Source of the DNA: Carnobacterium funditum DSM 5970
GTDB taxonomy: Bacteria; Bacillota; Bacilli; Lactobacillales; Carnobacteriaceae
DNA length: 64,000 nt
NCBI RefSeq assembly: GCF_000744185.1
Contig: NZ_JQLL01000001.1
Coordinates: 744,001 to 808,000, forward strand
Direction: 5' to 3'
Shown: one piece after another, positions 1 through 7,749 of the stretch
How positions within the stretch are numbered: position 1 is the stretch's first letter
Layout: each line of letters opens with the position of its first letter
The notes under the pieces: generated by a model
Databases searched by the model: none
Seen by the model: only the letters and a program-made list of their open reading frames with translations
Told to the model about the DNA's origin: nothing
Position numbers and translations under genes: made by a program

Positions 1-393
1 AACTTTAATATCCATCAAGTCTCTTAATCGTTTGTCTTCTAAGATTAAAATTCCTTCTAAAATAATAACTTCCTTTGGCTCTTGAACGATGAATTTATCG
101 CTTCTTGTGTGGGCAGCATAATCATACACTGGTTTTTTTATTGGATGATAGTGGATTAAATCCGTCAAATGTTCAATAAGTAAATCTGTATCAAAAGCAA
201 ATGGATGATCATAGTTTGTATTTAGCCGCTCTTCATACGATATCTCACTTTGATCTTTATAGTAAAAATCTTGTTCCAACATTAATATAGAATGTCCAGT
301 GAAATGATTATAGACTGCCCGGCTTACACTTGTCTTCCCACTTCCAGATCCACCTGTTACACCAATGACAATTGGTTTGCGTTCAGTATTCAT
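1..393 (-). CDS. udk: Uridine kinase, N-terminal part (cut by window edge)
   Basis: Phosphorylates uridine and cytidine to the monophosphates in cytosolic pyrimidine salvage. Only the first 131 codons are present; the gene continues beyond base 1. The protein begins [15 protein letters not shown] and has the P-loop GGSGSGKTS at about residues 14-22, followed by the family segments [17 protein letters not shown] and [10 protein letters not shown] (substrate-binding region) and the Walker-B-like [10 protein letters not shown]. The ATG at 391-393 is preceded by a G-rich ribosome-binding site (TGGGGCG). It lies 84 bases downstream of mltG on the same strand, the usual Firmicute order mltG...udk, in which greA often follows. 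Confidence 0.93.
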   Translation of the reverse strand, partial: MNTERKPIVIGVTGGSGSGKTSVSRAVYNHFTGHSILMLEQDFYYKDQSEISYEERLNTNYDHPFAFDTDLLIEHLTDLIHYHPIKKPVYDYAAHTRSDKFIVQEPKEVIILEGILILEDKRLRDLMDIKV

Positions 394-477
394 GCTTTTA
401 TTCGCCCCATTCTTGTTGAAAAGTATTGATTTTTAACCATTTCAATGCTTTTTTCTCTTCTTTATTGCCTCGAATTA

Positions 478-1632
478 TTAAGGAGTGATGTATTCTTCAA
501 CTAATTCTTGATGTTCGGCATACGTTCTTGAAAAATATACTTTACCCATTGAGGTATCTGCTAAAAAATAAAGATAGCTTGTATCTGAAGGATTTAATGT
601 AGCTTTAATTGCATCTTCTGATGGATTATTAAAAGGTCCTGGCCCGTAACCTTTATTTTGATATAAGTTATAGGGAGAAACTGTTTCTAAGTCTTTATAC
701 GTTACGATTTCTTTGTGCTTGTTTAGCGCATACAGCACGCTAATATCTGATTGTAAGGGCATTTCTGCTTCAATACGATTGAAAAACACACTAGCAATTT
801 TTGTGCGATCTTCATATGAATTGCCTTCTCGCTCAATTAATGAAGCCAAGGTAATCACTTGCTGAACAGTCATTTTTTTTTCTTGAATAGTCGCATAATA
901 CTCTTGCATTACTTCATCCGTCTTTTTAACCATATTTTCTATGACAGTCTCAAGAGACATATCTGCTGAGAAATCGTAGGTAGCTGGAAATAAATACCCT
1001 TCCAGTACATATTTTGTTCCCTTTGCTTCAGTTGCACTAGTTAATAGTTTTGGATAGGTTTGTTTTAATTCCATTAAGAACTTTGTGTTTTTCACTTTTT
1101 TTATAAAATCTGAAGAACTATAATCAGTTGATTTTGCAACTGATTCAGCTACTTGTTCAATCGTTAATCCTTCTTGAACTAATATCTTTGTTCCATCAAA
1201 AGCAATAGGACTTCCACCTGATTGAAGAGATTGAATGATTTCCTCCAAAGTCATTGAAGGAGAAAAAAGAAAATAGCCAGCTTGAAAATCAGTTTTATTA
1301 TTTAACTTTATATAAAATCTAAACACGGACGCACTTTTAATAACTTTATTCTTTTCTAAAATACGAGAAATATCTGCCGAGGAAGAACCTGAGGGTATTT
1401 CTATTTGAATTTCTTCTTCACTAGTAGCATCTAATGGTTGAAGAGAAGATGTCACATACTGGTAACTAGCTATCCCAAAAATAATCATAAGAGTAACTAA
1501 TATTGTAACAATGCTCCATACAATTTTTTTAACCATCTTTTTTTCTTTTTGCCGTTCGACCAATTTAGGATTCGTTTCAATTTTATTCTGCTCGTCATTT
1601 TTTTTCTTGCTTTTTATATCTTTCTTTTCCAA
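478..1632 (-). CDS. mltG: Endolytic peptidoglycan transglycosylase MltG (YceG-like)
   Basis: Membrane-anchored lytic transglycosylase that cuts nascent glycan strands and is thought to end glycan polymerisation. The 384-residue protein has a charged cytoplasmic head (1-36), one transmembrane helix (about 37-56) and an extracellular YceG domain. The family motif LASLIEREG lies near residues 262-270 with a Glu pair at 267/269, one of which should be catalytic, followed by VFFNRI and the SPYNLYQNKGYGPGPFNNP block near the C-terminus. A strong site (GGAGGG) sits just before the ATG. Full length for the family. It follows the alaS-ireB-ruvX-DUF1292 group, the conserved Firmicute arrangement. Confidence 0.95.
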   Translation of the reverse strand: MEKKDIKSKKKNDEQNKIETNPKLVERQKEKKMVKKIVWSIVTILVTLMIIFGIASYQYVTSSLQPLDATSEEEIQIEIPSGSSSADISRILEKNKVIKSASVFRFYIKLNNKTDFQAGYFLFSPSMTLEEIIQSLQSGGSPIAFDGTKILVQEGLTIEQVAESVAKSTDYSSSDFIKKVKNTKFLMELKQTYPKLLTSATEAKGTKYVLEGYLFPATYDFSADMSLETVIENMVKKTDEVMQEYYATIQEKKMTVQQVITLASLIEREGNSYEDRTKIASVFFNRIEAEMPLQSDISVLYALNKHKEIVTYKDLETVSPYNLYQNKGYGPGPFNNPSEDAIKATLNPSDTSYLYFLADTSMGKVYFSRTYAEHQELVEEYITP

Positions 1633-1865
1633 AAAGAGGCCCTCCTATCAAAATAAAGAAATAAACATATTTTAATATATCTTCTCTATTTTTGCACATT
1701 TTAACTACTAACTTGAATCATTATACATGATACCATACTCAAAGTGAATAGAAAAAGAGAACGACTAGTTATTTGTGTATTATTAATGACATTCGTTTCC
1801 TTAAATTATGTAGGTTAATTTTGATTTATTTCTTGCGTTTTTTTATTTATATATAGCTTTATAAA

Positions 1866-1905
1866 CAGTAAAATTGAGCCAACGATTCCATCATCAGCTC
1901 AATTT
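1866..1905 (-). terminator. Possible rho-independent terminator after the DUF1292 gene
   Basis: Inverted repeat AAATTGAGC (1871-1879) and GCTCAATTT (1897-1905), just beyond the DUF1292 stop codon. The U-tract on the minus strand is interrupted, so termination may be partial and allow read-through into mltG. The rest of the 1633-1934 gap holds only AT-rich sequence with no reading frame I can support. Confidence 0.45.
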
Positions 1906-1934
1906 CACTTAATTCAATTAGTTAAAAAGAAGTC

Positions 1935-2249
1935 TTAATCTTCATCTTCATCTGCCATGAAAGTATTTAATACTTCTTCGATCATGTCCCACTCTTCATC
2001 TGTTTCAATGGGTTCTAAATCCCCTTGTTTGCCATCCGCTTTCTCCACGTAAGAATAGGCTTGCAACTCAACCTCTTCTCCTTCTTCAGAACCAGCAGGA
2101 TAAACTAACACATAGGATTTTTCAAAATCATCTGAGTCAAATGTAAATAGAATCTCGTATAATTCTTCATTGCCTTGCTCGTCTATAATTGTGATATGTT
2201 CATGTTCTTCGTGATCGTGATCGTGATCATGTTCGTGTTCATGGGCCAT
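1935..2249 (-). CDS. DUF1292 family protein (YrzB-like)
   Basis: Small acidic cytosolic protein of unknown biochemical role, conserved in Firmicutes beside ruvX. It has 104 residues. The first 20 or so are an unusual His/Glu/Asp run beginning [12 protein letters not shown] that could bind metal (inference), followed by the DUF1292 core ([19 protein letters not shown], then YVLVYPAG) and an acidic tail. I chose the ATG at 2247-2249 because AAAGGAG lies 8 bases upstream. A GTG three codons earlier overlaps that ribosome-binding site and is unlikely to be used. Probably cotranscribed with ireB and ruvX. Confidence 0.85.
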   Translation of the reverse strand: MAHEHEHDHDHDHEEHEHITIIDEQGNEELYEILFTFDSDDFEKSYVLVYPAGSEEGEEVELQAYSYVEKADGKQGDLEPIETDEEWDMIEEVLNTFMADEDED

Positions 2250-2316
2250 ATTTAACACTCCTTTATAATTGTCTATAACTCTACTAATTTAGTTTAACCT
2301 AACTCTTTATCAAAAG

Positions 2317-2739
2317 CTAGTTTTGATTACTATCCAAATAGTTTTGGAGAATCATAACGGCTGCAACTTTATCTATGACTTGTTTACGTTTTGCCCGTGA
2401 AGCATTCCCTTCTTCAATTAACATTCTTTCTGCCTGAACTGTAGTGAGCCTTTCGTCCTGAAAAAAAACAGGCAGGTGGAATAAATCTTTTAAAAGGTCA
2501 GCATAACGAATCGAAGCTTCTGCTCTTGGCCCAATTGAGTTATTCATATTTTTTGGTAATCCAACAACAATTTTTGAAACTTCATATTCTTTGATTAATT
2601 CTTTTAATCTTTCCATACCAAATTCTTCTTGGCTTTCATTAATTTTTATCGTCTCAATTCCTTGTGCTGTCCAACCGAATGGATCGCCAATTGCAACGCC
2701 AACTGTTTTTGAACCTACATCTAATCCCATCGTTCTCAT
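2317..2739 (-). CDS. ruvX: Putative pre-16S rRNA nuclease / Holliday-junction resolvase-like YqgF
   Basis: RNase H-fold nuclease of the YqgF family. In other bacteria it is implicated in processing the 16S rRNA 5' end; the resolvase name rests mainly on fold similarity. The 140 residues start with [17 protein letters not shown], carrying the first acidic active-site residue, followed by [17 protein letters not shown] and [16 protein letters not shown] with further acidic residues, and end in [13 protein letters not shown]. Full length. Its ATG overlaps the ireB stop by four bases (ATGA), so the two are translationally coupled. Confidence 0.93.
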   Translation of the reverse strand: MRTMGLDVGSKTVGVAIGDPFGWTAQGIETIKINESQEEFGMERLKELIKEYEVSKIVVGLPKNMNNSIGPRAEASIRYADLLKDLFHLPVFFQDERLTTVQAERMLIEEGNASRAKRKQVIDKVAAVMILQNYLDSNQN

Positions 2740-3005
2740 TGAATTTCTTTACCGCTCTCTTTCAAATAAGTCTTCACCAATTCTTCTACGATCTCATCGC
2801 GTTCATGACGTCTAATTAAATTTCTAGCATCATTATGACGTGGAACATACGCTGGATCTCCAGAAAGTAGATAGCCAACTATCTGATTAATAGGGTTGTA
2901 CCCTTTCTCTTCCAATGCTTCATACACTAACGTCAATGTTTGTCTCACGTCTTTGTCATGATTATCACCAACATTAAACCGAACTGTTTCATCTATTGAA
3001 CTCAT
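2736..3005 (-). CDS. ireB: IreB family regulatory phosphoprotein (YrzL/DUF965)
   Basis: Small cytosolic protein that in enterococci is phosphorylated by the PASTA kinase IreK and dephosphorylated by IreP, tuning cephalosporin and cell-envelope stress tolerance. The 89-residue protein carries the N-terminal DETVRF motif whose Thr is the known phospho-acceptor in the enterococcal homologue, and the conserved [21 protein letters not shown] segment split around residues 38-58. The start is the ATG at 3003-3005, with GAGGTG six bases upstream; an in-frame GTG three codons earlier lies inside that site. Lies between alaS and ruvX, the standard Firmicute position. The kinase itself is not in this window. 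Confidence 0.92.
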   Translation of the reverse strand: MSSIDETVRFNVGDNHDKDVRQTLTLVYEALEEKGYNPINQIVGYLLSGDPAYVPRHNDARNLIRRHERDEIVEELVKTYLKESGKEIQ

Positions 3006-3185
3006 ATTATGCACCTCGATTTCTGTAAACTATATCTTTATTCTACAAGAAAGGACTTCAAACTACAATAACTATAAACAAATGAAACTATTTTTCGTTT
3101 TTATTATAAAATAGCTTCATTTTAGATTAAATAACCAATTAAAAACAAACTTTTTTAACTGCTATTTTCTTTGCTAAAGAAAGAT

Positions 3186-5834
3186 TTAACTATTATTTCC
3201 TACCCAATCTGCTACTTCTTGTAATGCGTCTGTTAGTCCAGCAGGATTTTTACCTCCAGCTTGTGCCATATCTGGACGACCACCACCGCCGCCACCAACT
3301 AATGGTGCAATTTCTTTAATTAAATTACCTGCAGTTAGACCTTTTTTGATAGTTTCTTGATCGATTGCAGTCAGCAAGTTAACTTTTCCACCTTTTGAAA
3401 AACCAAGAACTAAGACATTTGAAATAGCTTTTTGTTTCCAATGATCGGCAAGTTGTCGTAACTGACTCACGTCTTTAACATCTACTTGTGCCGTGACGAT
3501 ACTAATACCATTTACTGTTTGAATTTCATCAAAAATATCGCTTGCCTGTTCATTGGCTAATTTCGACTGTAATGATTCATTTTCTTTTTGGGTTTCTTTC
3601 AACTCTAATTGCAACTGTTGAATTTTTCTCTCTACATCTTTAATTTGTTGAGCTTTTACTAGACTTGCTATTGTTTTCAAACGTCTTTCTTGTGTTTGCA
3701 AATAATGAAAGGCTGCTTCACTAGTAATAGCTTCAATTCTTCGAACACCTGCTCCTATGCCAGATTCTGAAAGAATTTTAAATAGCCCAATTTCATCAGT
3801 GTTATTCACATGAACTCCACCACATAATTCTATTGAATAATCGCCTGCACTGACCACACGAACTTCATTTCCATACTTTTCACCAAATAGTGCCATTGCA
3901 CCCATTTCACGTGCTACGTCAATAGTGGTCTCTATTGTTTTAATTTCTAAAGACTCCCAAATTTTTTCATTAACTTTGTGTTCCATTTCATCTAATTCTG
4001 CTTGAGTTGCTTGCCCAAAATGAGTGAAATCAAAACGCAAATAGTCCGCCATCACTAGTGATCCCGCTTGATTAGCATGTTCTCCTAATACGTCTTTTAA
4101 AGCACGGTGTAATAAATGAGTAGCTGTATGATTTCGCGTTATTTTATTGCGCAAGCTTTTATCCACTGCTAGTTTCATTGTTTGGCCTACTAGCACATCA
4201 CTCAATACTTCAACAATGTGTAAGGATTGACCAGCTGGTGCTCTCTTAACGTCTATTACTTTTCCAATTGTATTTCCATCCGAATCTAGCAATAAACCTT
4301 TATCTGCAATTTGACCACCCATTTCAGCATAAAAAGGGGTTTGATTAAAAATCATTCTAACTTTTTCGCCTGCTTTAGCTGTCTCAACTAATTCTTCATC
4401 TGTTGCTATTACTTCAAGTCTTGCTTCTACTAAAGTTTGATCATAACCAATAAAAATACTATCAACAGCTAAATCTGAGAATAATTTTGTTTGTACACCC
4501 ATTGATTTCCCATCACTTCTAGCTGATCTCGCACGATCACGTTGAGCTCCCATTTCTTTGATAAAGCCTTCATGATCGACTGATAGGCCTTCATCTTCAG
4601 CATATTCTTCGGTTAATTCGACAGGAAATCCAAAAGTATCATATAATTTAAATATATCTTTTCCAGTAATTTTATTTTCACCCGCTATTTTCAACTCCGA
4701 AATAAGTTGATTTAGAATTGATAAGCCGTCATTAATCGTTTCATGAAAACGTTCTTCCTCATTTTTAATCACTTTTTCAATAAAGGCTTGCTGTTCTAAA
4801 ATTTCAGGATAAAACGAATCCATAATATTTCCAACAACTGGAACTAATTTAAACATAAATGCTTCATCAATTCCTAGTTTTTTACCATGCATCACTGCAC
4901 GGCGAAGCAATCTTCGTAAAACATATCCACGTCCTTCATTTGAAGGCAGTGCACCATCACCAATCGCGAAACTTACTGCGCGTAAATGATCTGCGATTAC
5001 TTTAAATGAAATATCATCTTGTTTATTTATTCCATAAGATTTATTTTGACTTAATTTTTCAGTTTCACGAATAATAGGCATAAACAAATCTGTTTCAAAA
5101 TTTGTAGGAGCATCTTGTAGAATTGAGACTACTCTTTCAAGTCCCATACCTGTATCTATATTTTTATTTGGTAGTGGTTCGTAGGTCCCGTTTTCTTTAT
5201 GATTAAATTCAGAAAACACTAGGTTCCATATTTCGAGCCATCTTTCATTTTCACCGCCCGGATAATTTTCAGGATCATCTTTTGATAAGTGATTAAATTT
5301 TTCTCCACGATCATAAAAAATTTCAGAATCCGGTCCGCTAGGTCCAACTCCAATATCCCAAAAATTATCTTCAATTTCGATAATATGGTCATCTCTAAGA
5401 CCGACTTTGTCTCTCCATAACTTAGCAGCTTCTTTATCTTCTGGATAAACTGTTACATAAAGCTTTTCAGGATCTAATGCTAACCACTTATCACTTGTCA
5501 AAAATTCCCATGCCCAAACAATTGCTTCTTCTTTAAAATATTCTCCAATAGAAAAGTTCCCTAACATTTCAAATAACGTATGATGCCTAGCCGTTTTCCC
5601 TACATTTTCGATATCATTTGTGCGGATACTTTTTTGAGCATTTACGATTCTAGGGTTATCAGGTATAACAGAACCATCAAAATATTTCTTTAGTGTTGCT
5701 ACACCTGAGTTAATCCATAATAATGTTGGATCTTCAAACGGGACAAGTGAAGTACTAGGTTCAACCTTATGACCTTTACCTTCAAAAAAATCTAAAAACA
5801 TTTGACGAACTTGGTTACTAGTTAATTGTTTCAT
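3186..5834 (-). CDS. alaS: Alanyl-tRNA synthetase
   Basis: Charges tRNA(Ala) in the cytosol and edits mischarged Ser/Gly. The protein has 882 residues: an N-terminal class II catalytic domain (FLDFFEGKGH, then RIVNAQKSIRTNDIENVG), the editing domain with Zn ligands (HTATHLLHRAL and ELCGGVHV), a coiled coil, and the C-Ala domain with the glycine run GGGGGGRPDMAQAGG near the end. I start it at the ATG at 5832-5834, after AAAGGAAG. The reading frame stays open upstream for 44 more codons, but these run through the T-box leader and are not coding. Heads the ireB-ruvX group, though 180 bases separate it from ireB. Confidence 0.97.
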   Translation of the reverse strand: MKQLTSNQVRQMFLDFFEGKGHKVEPSTSLVPFEDPTLLWINSGVATLKKYFDGSVIPDNPRIVNAQKSIRTNDIENVGKTARHHTLFEMLGNFSIGEYFKEEAIVWAWEFLTSDKWLALDPEKLYVTVYPEDKEAAKLWRDKVGLRDDHIIEIEDNFWDIGVGPSGPDSEIFYDRGEKFNHLSKDDPENYPGGENERWLEIWNLVFSEFNHKENGTYEPLPNKNIDTGMGLERVVSILQDAPTNFETDLFMPIIRETEKLSQNKSYGINKQDDISFKVIADHLRAVSFAIGDGALPSNEGRGYVLRRLLRRAVMHGKKLGIDEAFMFKLVPVVGNIMDSFYPEILEQQAFIEKVIKNEEERFHETINDGLSILNQLISELKIAGENKITGKDIFKLYDTFGFPVELTEEYAEDEGLSVDHEGFIKEMGAQRDRARSARSDGKSMGVQTKLFSDLAVDSIFIGYDQTLVEARLEVIATDEELVETAKAGEKVRMIFNQTPFYAEMGGQIADKGLLLDSDGNTIGKVIDVKRAPAGQSLHIVEVLSDVLVGQTMKLAVDKSLRNKITRNHTATHLLHRALKDVLGEHANQAGSLVMADYLRFDFTHFGQATQAELDEMEHKVNEKIWESLEIKTIETTIDVAREMGAMALFGEKYGNEVRVVSAGDYSIELCGGVHVNNTDEIGLFKILSESGIGAGVRRIEAITSEAAFHYLQTQERRLKTIASLVKAQQIKDVERKIQQLQLELKETQKENESLQSKLANEQASDIFDEIQTVNGISIVTAQVDVKDVSQLRQLADHWKQKAISNVLVLGFSKGGKVNLLTAIDQETIKKGLTAGNLIKEIAPLVGGGGGGRPDMAQAGGKNPAGLTDALQEVADWVGNNS

Positions 5835-5859
5835 TTTCTTTCTTCCTTTCGAATTCCTT

Positions 5860-6117
5860 ATTTTTAAAAAAAGAGTATAAAAAAAGCCAAACAACAACAT
5901 TGCTAGACAAGGACGATGTAAGCGCGGTACCACCTTGTTTGCAATGATGTCATTCAACCTATTCATTACCTCTTAAGTCTCTATAACGTGAGAAACGATA
6001 GTATTGCTACTATAGTATTAAAAAAGGGAGCATTTCTTTAACTTACCAGTTTTCTTGCAGCCTTGGAAAACTTCTCTAAAGGTTAAAATATAAAAAAACA
6101 TGTCCTTTTCGCTATCG
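5860..6117 (-). promoter_or_regulatory. T-box leader of alaS
   Basis: tRNA-sensing riboswitch in the alaS leader. The invariant T-box core AAGGTGGTACCGCG reads on the minus strand at about 5923-5937, followed by CGTCCTTG that closes the antiterminator, then a long U-tract at 5865-5880. Stem I is outlined by AACGATAG (near 6112-6119) pairing with CTATCGTT (about 5994-6001). A GCA alanine triplet at 6005-6007 inside the loop is the likely specifier (inference). Uncharged tRNA(Ala) should stabilise antitermination and raise alaS expression. Confidence 0.88.
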
Positions 6118-6123
6118 TTTTAA

Positions 6124-6152
6124 ATTATAGGAGAACTTTTACTAAAAGTCAA
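6124..6152 (-). promoter_or_regulatory. Promoter of the alaS T-box transcript
   Basis: TTGACT (6147-6152 complement), a 17-base spacer and TATAAT (6124-6129 complement). This places the start of transcription near 6117, just before Stem I of the T-box. Confidence 0.8.
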
Positions 6153-6230
6153 TAACAAACCAATGAATGATTGAACTCACTAAAGAAAATTTAATAGCGC
6201 TATGGTGACCTGACTTTTCTTTAAACAGAC

Positions 6231-7112
6231 TTATACATTTTCGATTGTAGAATCCTTAGCCATTGTAAATCCTCTACCCCAGACTTCGCTAGCGCTCATT
6301 ACTACAACAAACGCATCTGGATCTACTTCTAAGATTGTTTCTCGTAAATAAGTAAACTCACGCTCACCTATTACGCACATCAGCATTTCTTTTTTGTTAT
6401 TTCCGTATCCTCCAGTAATTCGTAAATTAGTGACACCTCTATTTATATTTTGATAAATAGCTGCTCTAATTTCAATAGCTTGATCTGAGATAATCATTAC
6501 ATTCTTAGATCTATTGAATCCAACTTGAATGATGTCAATCGTCCGGCTAATAACAAACAACGAAATAATGGAATACATAACCGTTTCTGCATCAAATGCT
6601 ATCAACGCTGCAAAAATAACAACTCCATCTATTAAAGCCATACTTGTACCCAAAGGTAATTTTAAGTACACATGAATAATTTGGGCGATAATACTTGTTC
6701 CGCCTGTAGATCCCTTAGCTTTAAAAACAAACCCTAAGCCTATTCCTGTCGTGATGCCTCCAAATATTGCTGCTAATAATGGATTCATTGTTAAAGGTTC
6801 CATAAAATTTAATAAACCAATAAATGCTGGTAAAATTAAACTTCCTAAAATTGTTTTAAAACCTGCTTCTTTACCCAAAGCGATAAAACATAAGACTAAT
6901 AGCGGGACATTAAATGCTAATTGTACAACTGAGGGGTTCCATTGATATAAACTATTCAAAATTGTACTTATACCGCTAATACCACCTGATACAATAAAGT
7001 TTGGCAAAAGAAATATATTGAATGAAACTGCTGCAACAAAAGAACCGACCACAATAAAGATGATGTCGATTATATGCAGAGGAAACTGATCTTTTTTAAA
7101 TTTTTTTCTCAC
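6231..7112 (-). CDS. YitT family membrane protein (DUF161 + DUF2179)
   Basis: Polytopic membrane protein of the YitT family; substrate and function are not established. The 293 residues comprise about five or six hydrophobic helices (first near residues 15-35), with the family segments SGGISGIST and GSTGGTSIIAQI, and a C-terminal cytosolic DUF2179 domain (RGVTNLRITGGYGN, EVDPDAFVVV). I start it at the GTG at 7110-7112 because AAAGGTG lies six bases upstream. The longer frame from a TTG at 7142 has no ribosome-binding site. It follows the alaS promoter region without other genes. Homologues often sit singly like this. Confidence 0.85.
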   Translation of the reverse strand: MRKKFKKDQFPLHIIDIIFIVVGSFVAAVSFNIFLLPNFIVSGGISGISTILNSLYQWNPSVVQLAFNVPLLVLCFIALGKEAGFKTILGSLILPAFIGLLNFMEPLTMNPLLAAIFGGITTGIGLGFVFKAKGSTGGTSIIAQIIHVYLKLPLGTSMALIDGVVIFAALIAFDAETVMYSIISLFVISRTIDIIQVGFNRSKNVMIISDQAIEIRAAIYQNINRGVTNLRITGGYGNNKKEMLMCVIGEREFTYLRETILEVDPDAFVVVMSASEVWGRGFTMAKDSTIENV

Positions 7113-7201
7113 TATAAACACCTTTTTCTTTAGACTTTTCAAACTACAGACTATTCTATCATTAAAGTAGACTTTTTATACTGATTTTTGAAAAAATAAT
7201 T

Positions 7202-7468
7202 GAATTATATCAAATAAATGGATTAAAAGATGTTGCACTGGTTGCTACGCCAAATAGGGCTATTATGAGCGCTTTTCCGTTTATTTATACAGTTGGTATT
7301 GATCCAACCGGGTTATTAGGGAATCTATTTATTTCGCTCTACATTACTCAAGATAGTTTTGGTACGGCAACAAACGTTTCCAGTAACAATGTCATCGCAC
7401 TTATAATTAATAAAACCTATCATAACTATATTTTGAAAAGAACTAAACCTGTTAAAAGTAAAACTTAA
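7202..7468 (+). pseudogene. C-terminal remnant of a dicarboxylate/amino acid:cation symporter
   Basis: An open stretch (about 89 codons) reads ELYQINGLKDVALVATPN and later GLLGNLFISLYITQDSFG and TATNVSSNN, resembling the last re-entrant loop and helix 8 of SLC1/DAACS symporters (the QDS...T..N region of SstT- and GltP-like carriers). The N-terminal four-fifths of such a carrier (about 400 residues) is missing and no ribosome-binding site precedes the ATG at 7265. I read it as a decayed gene tail. Family assignment is from pattern memory; the exact carrier type is uncertain. Confidence 0.5.
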
Positions 7469-7500
7469 CGACGTGTCAGTAACTAACGTCATAAAATAGC

Positions 7501-7731
7501 CTATCTATGTAAAAAAGAAGCGGGGATCACTACAATGTCCCCACCTCTTTCATATATCTGGATTTTCATTCTAGAACATCCTCTAAAAACATCCCCGACG
7601 TTCACTGGTCTTCGACTATCTTGTGCTTTTTCGTGAAGCGATTCGAGTCCAACTATTTCATGCCTCACTTCCTTCTTCCTTCTTTTTTCTATTATCTTTT
7701 TAACTGATTGAATAACTACTATACTTCTCAT
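7501..7731 (-). CDS. Small hypothetical protein downstream of the P-type ATPase
   Basis: Unrecognised 76-residue basic protein beginning MRSIVVIQSVKKIIEKRRKK and ending in GGDIVVIPASFLHR. It starts 18 bases after the ATPase stop on the same strand, so the two could be cotranscribed. The ribosome-binding site is weak (AGGTCAG). No transmembrane helix or known motif is visible. It may be a spurious or decayed frame. Confidence 0.35.
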   Translation of the reverse strand: MRSIVVIQSVKKIIEKRRKKEVRHEIVGLESLHEKAQDSRRPVNVGDVFRGCSRMKIQIYERGGDIVVIPASFLHR

Positions 7732-7749
7732 TTACTGACCTATAATCAT

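Noticed and set aside
5835-5966. 44-codon extension of the alaS frame
   Set aside because: It runs through the T-box antiterminator and U-tract; the ATG at 5832-5834 has a good ribosome-binding site and gives the standard AlaS N-terminus.
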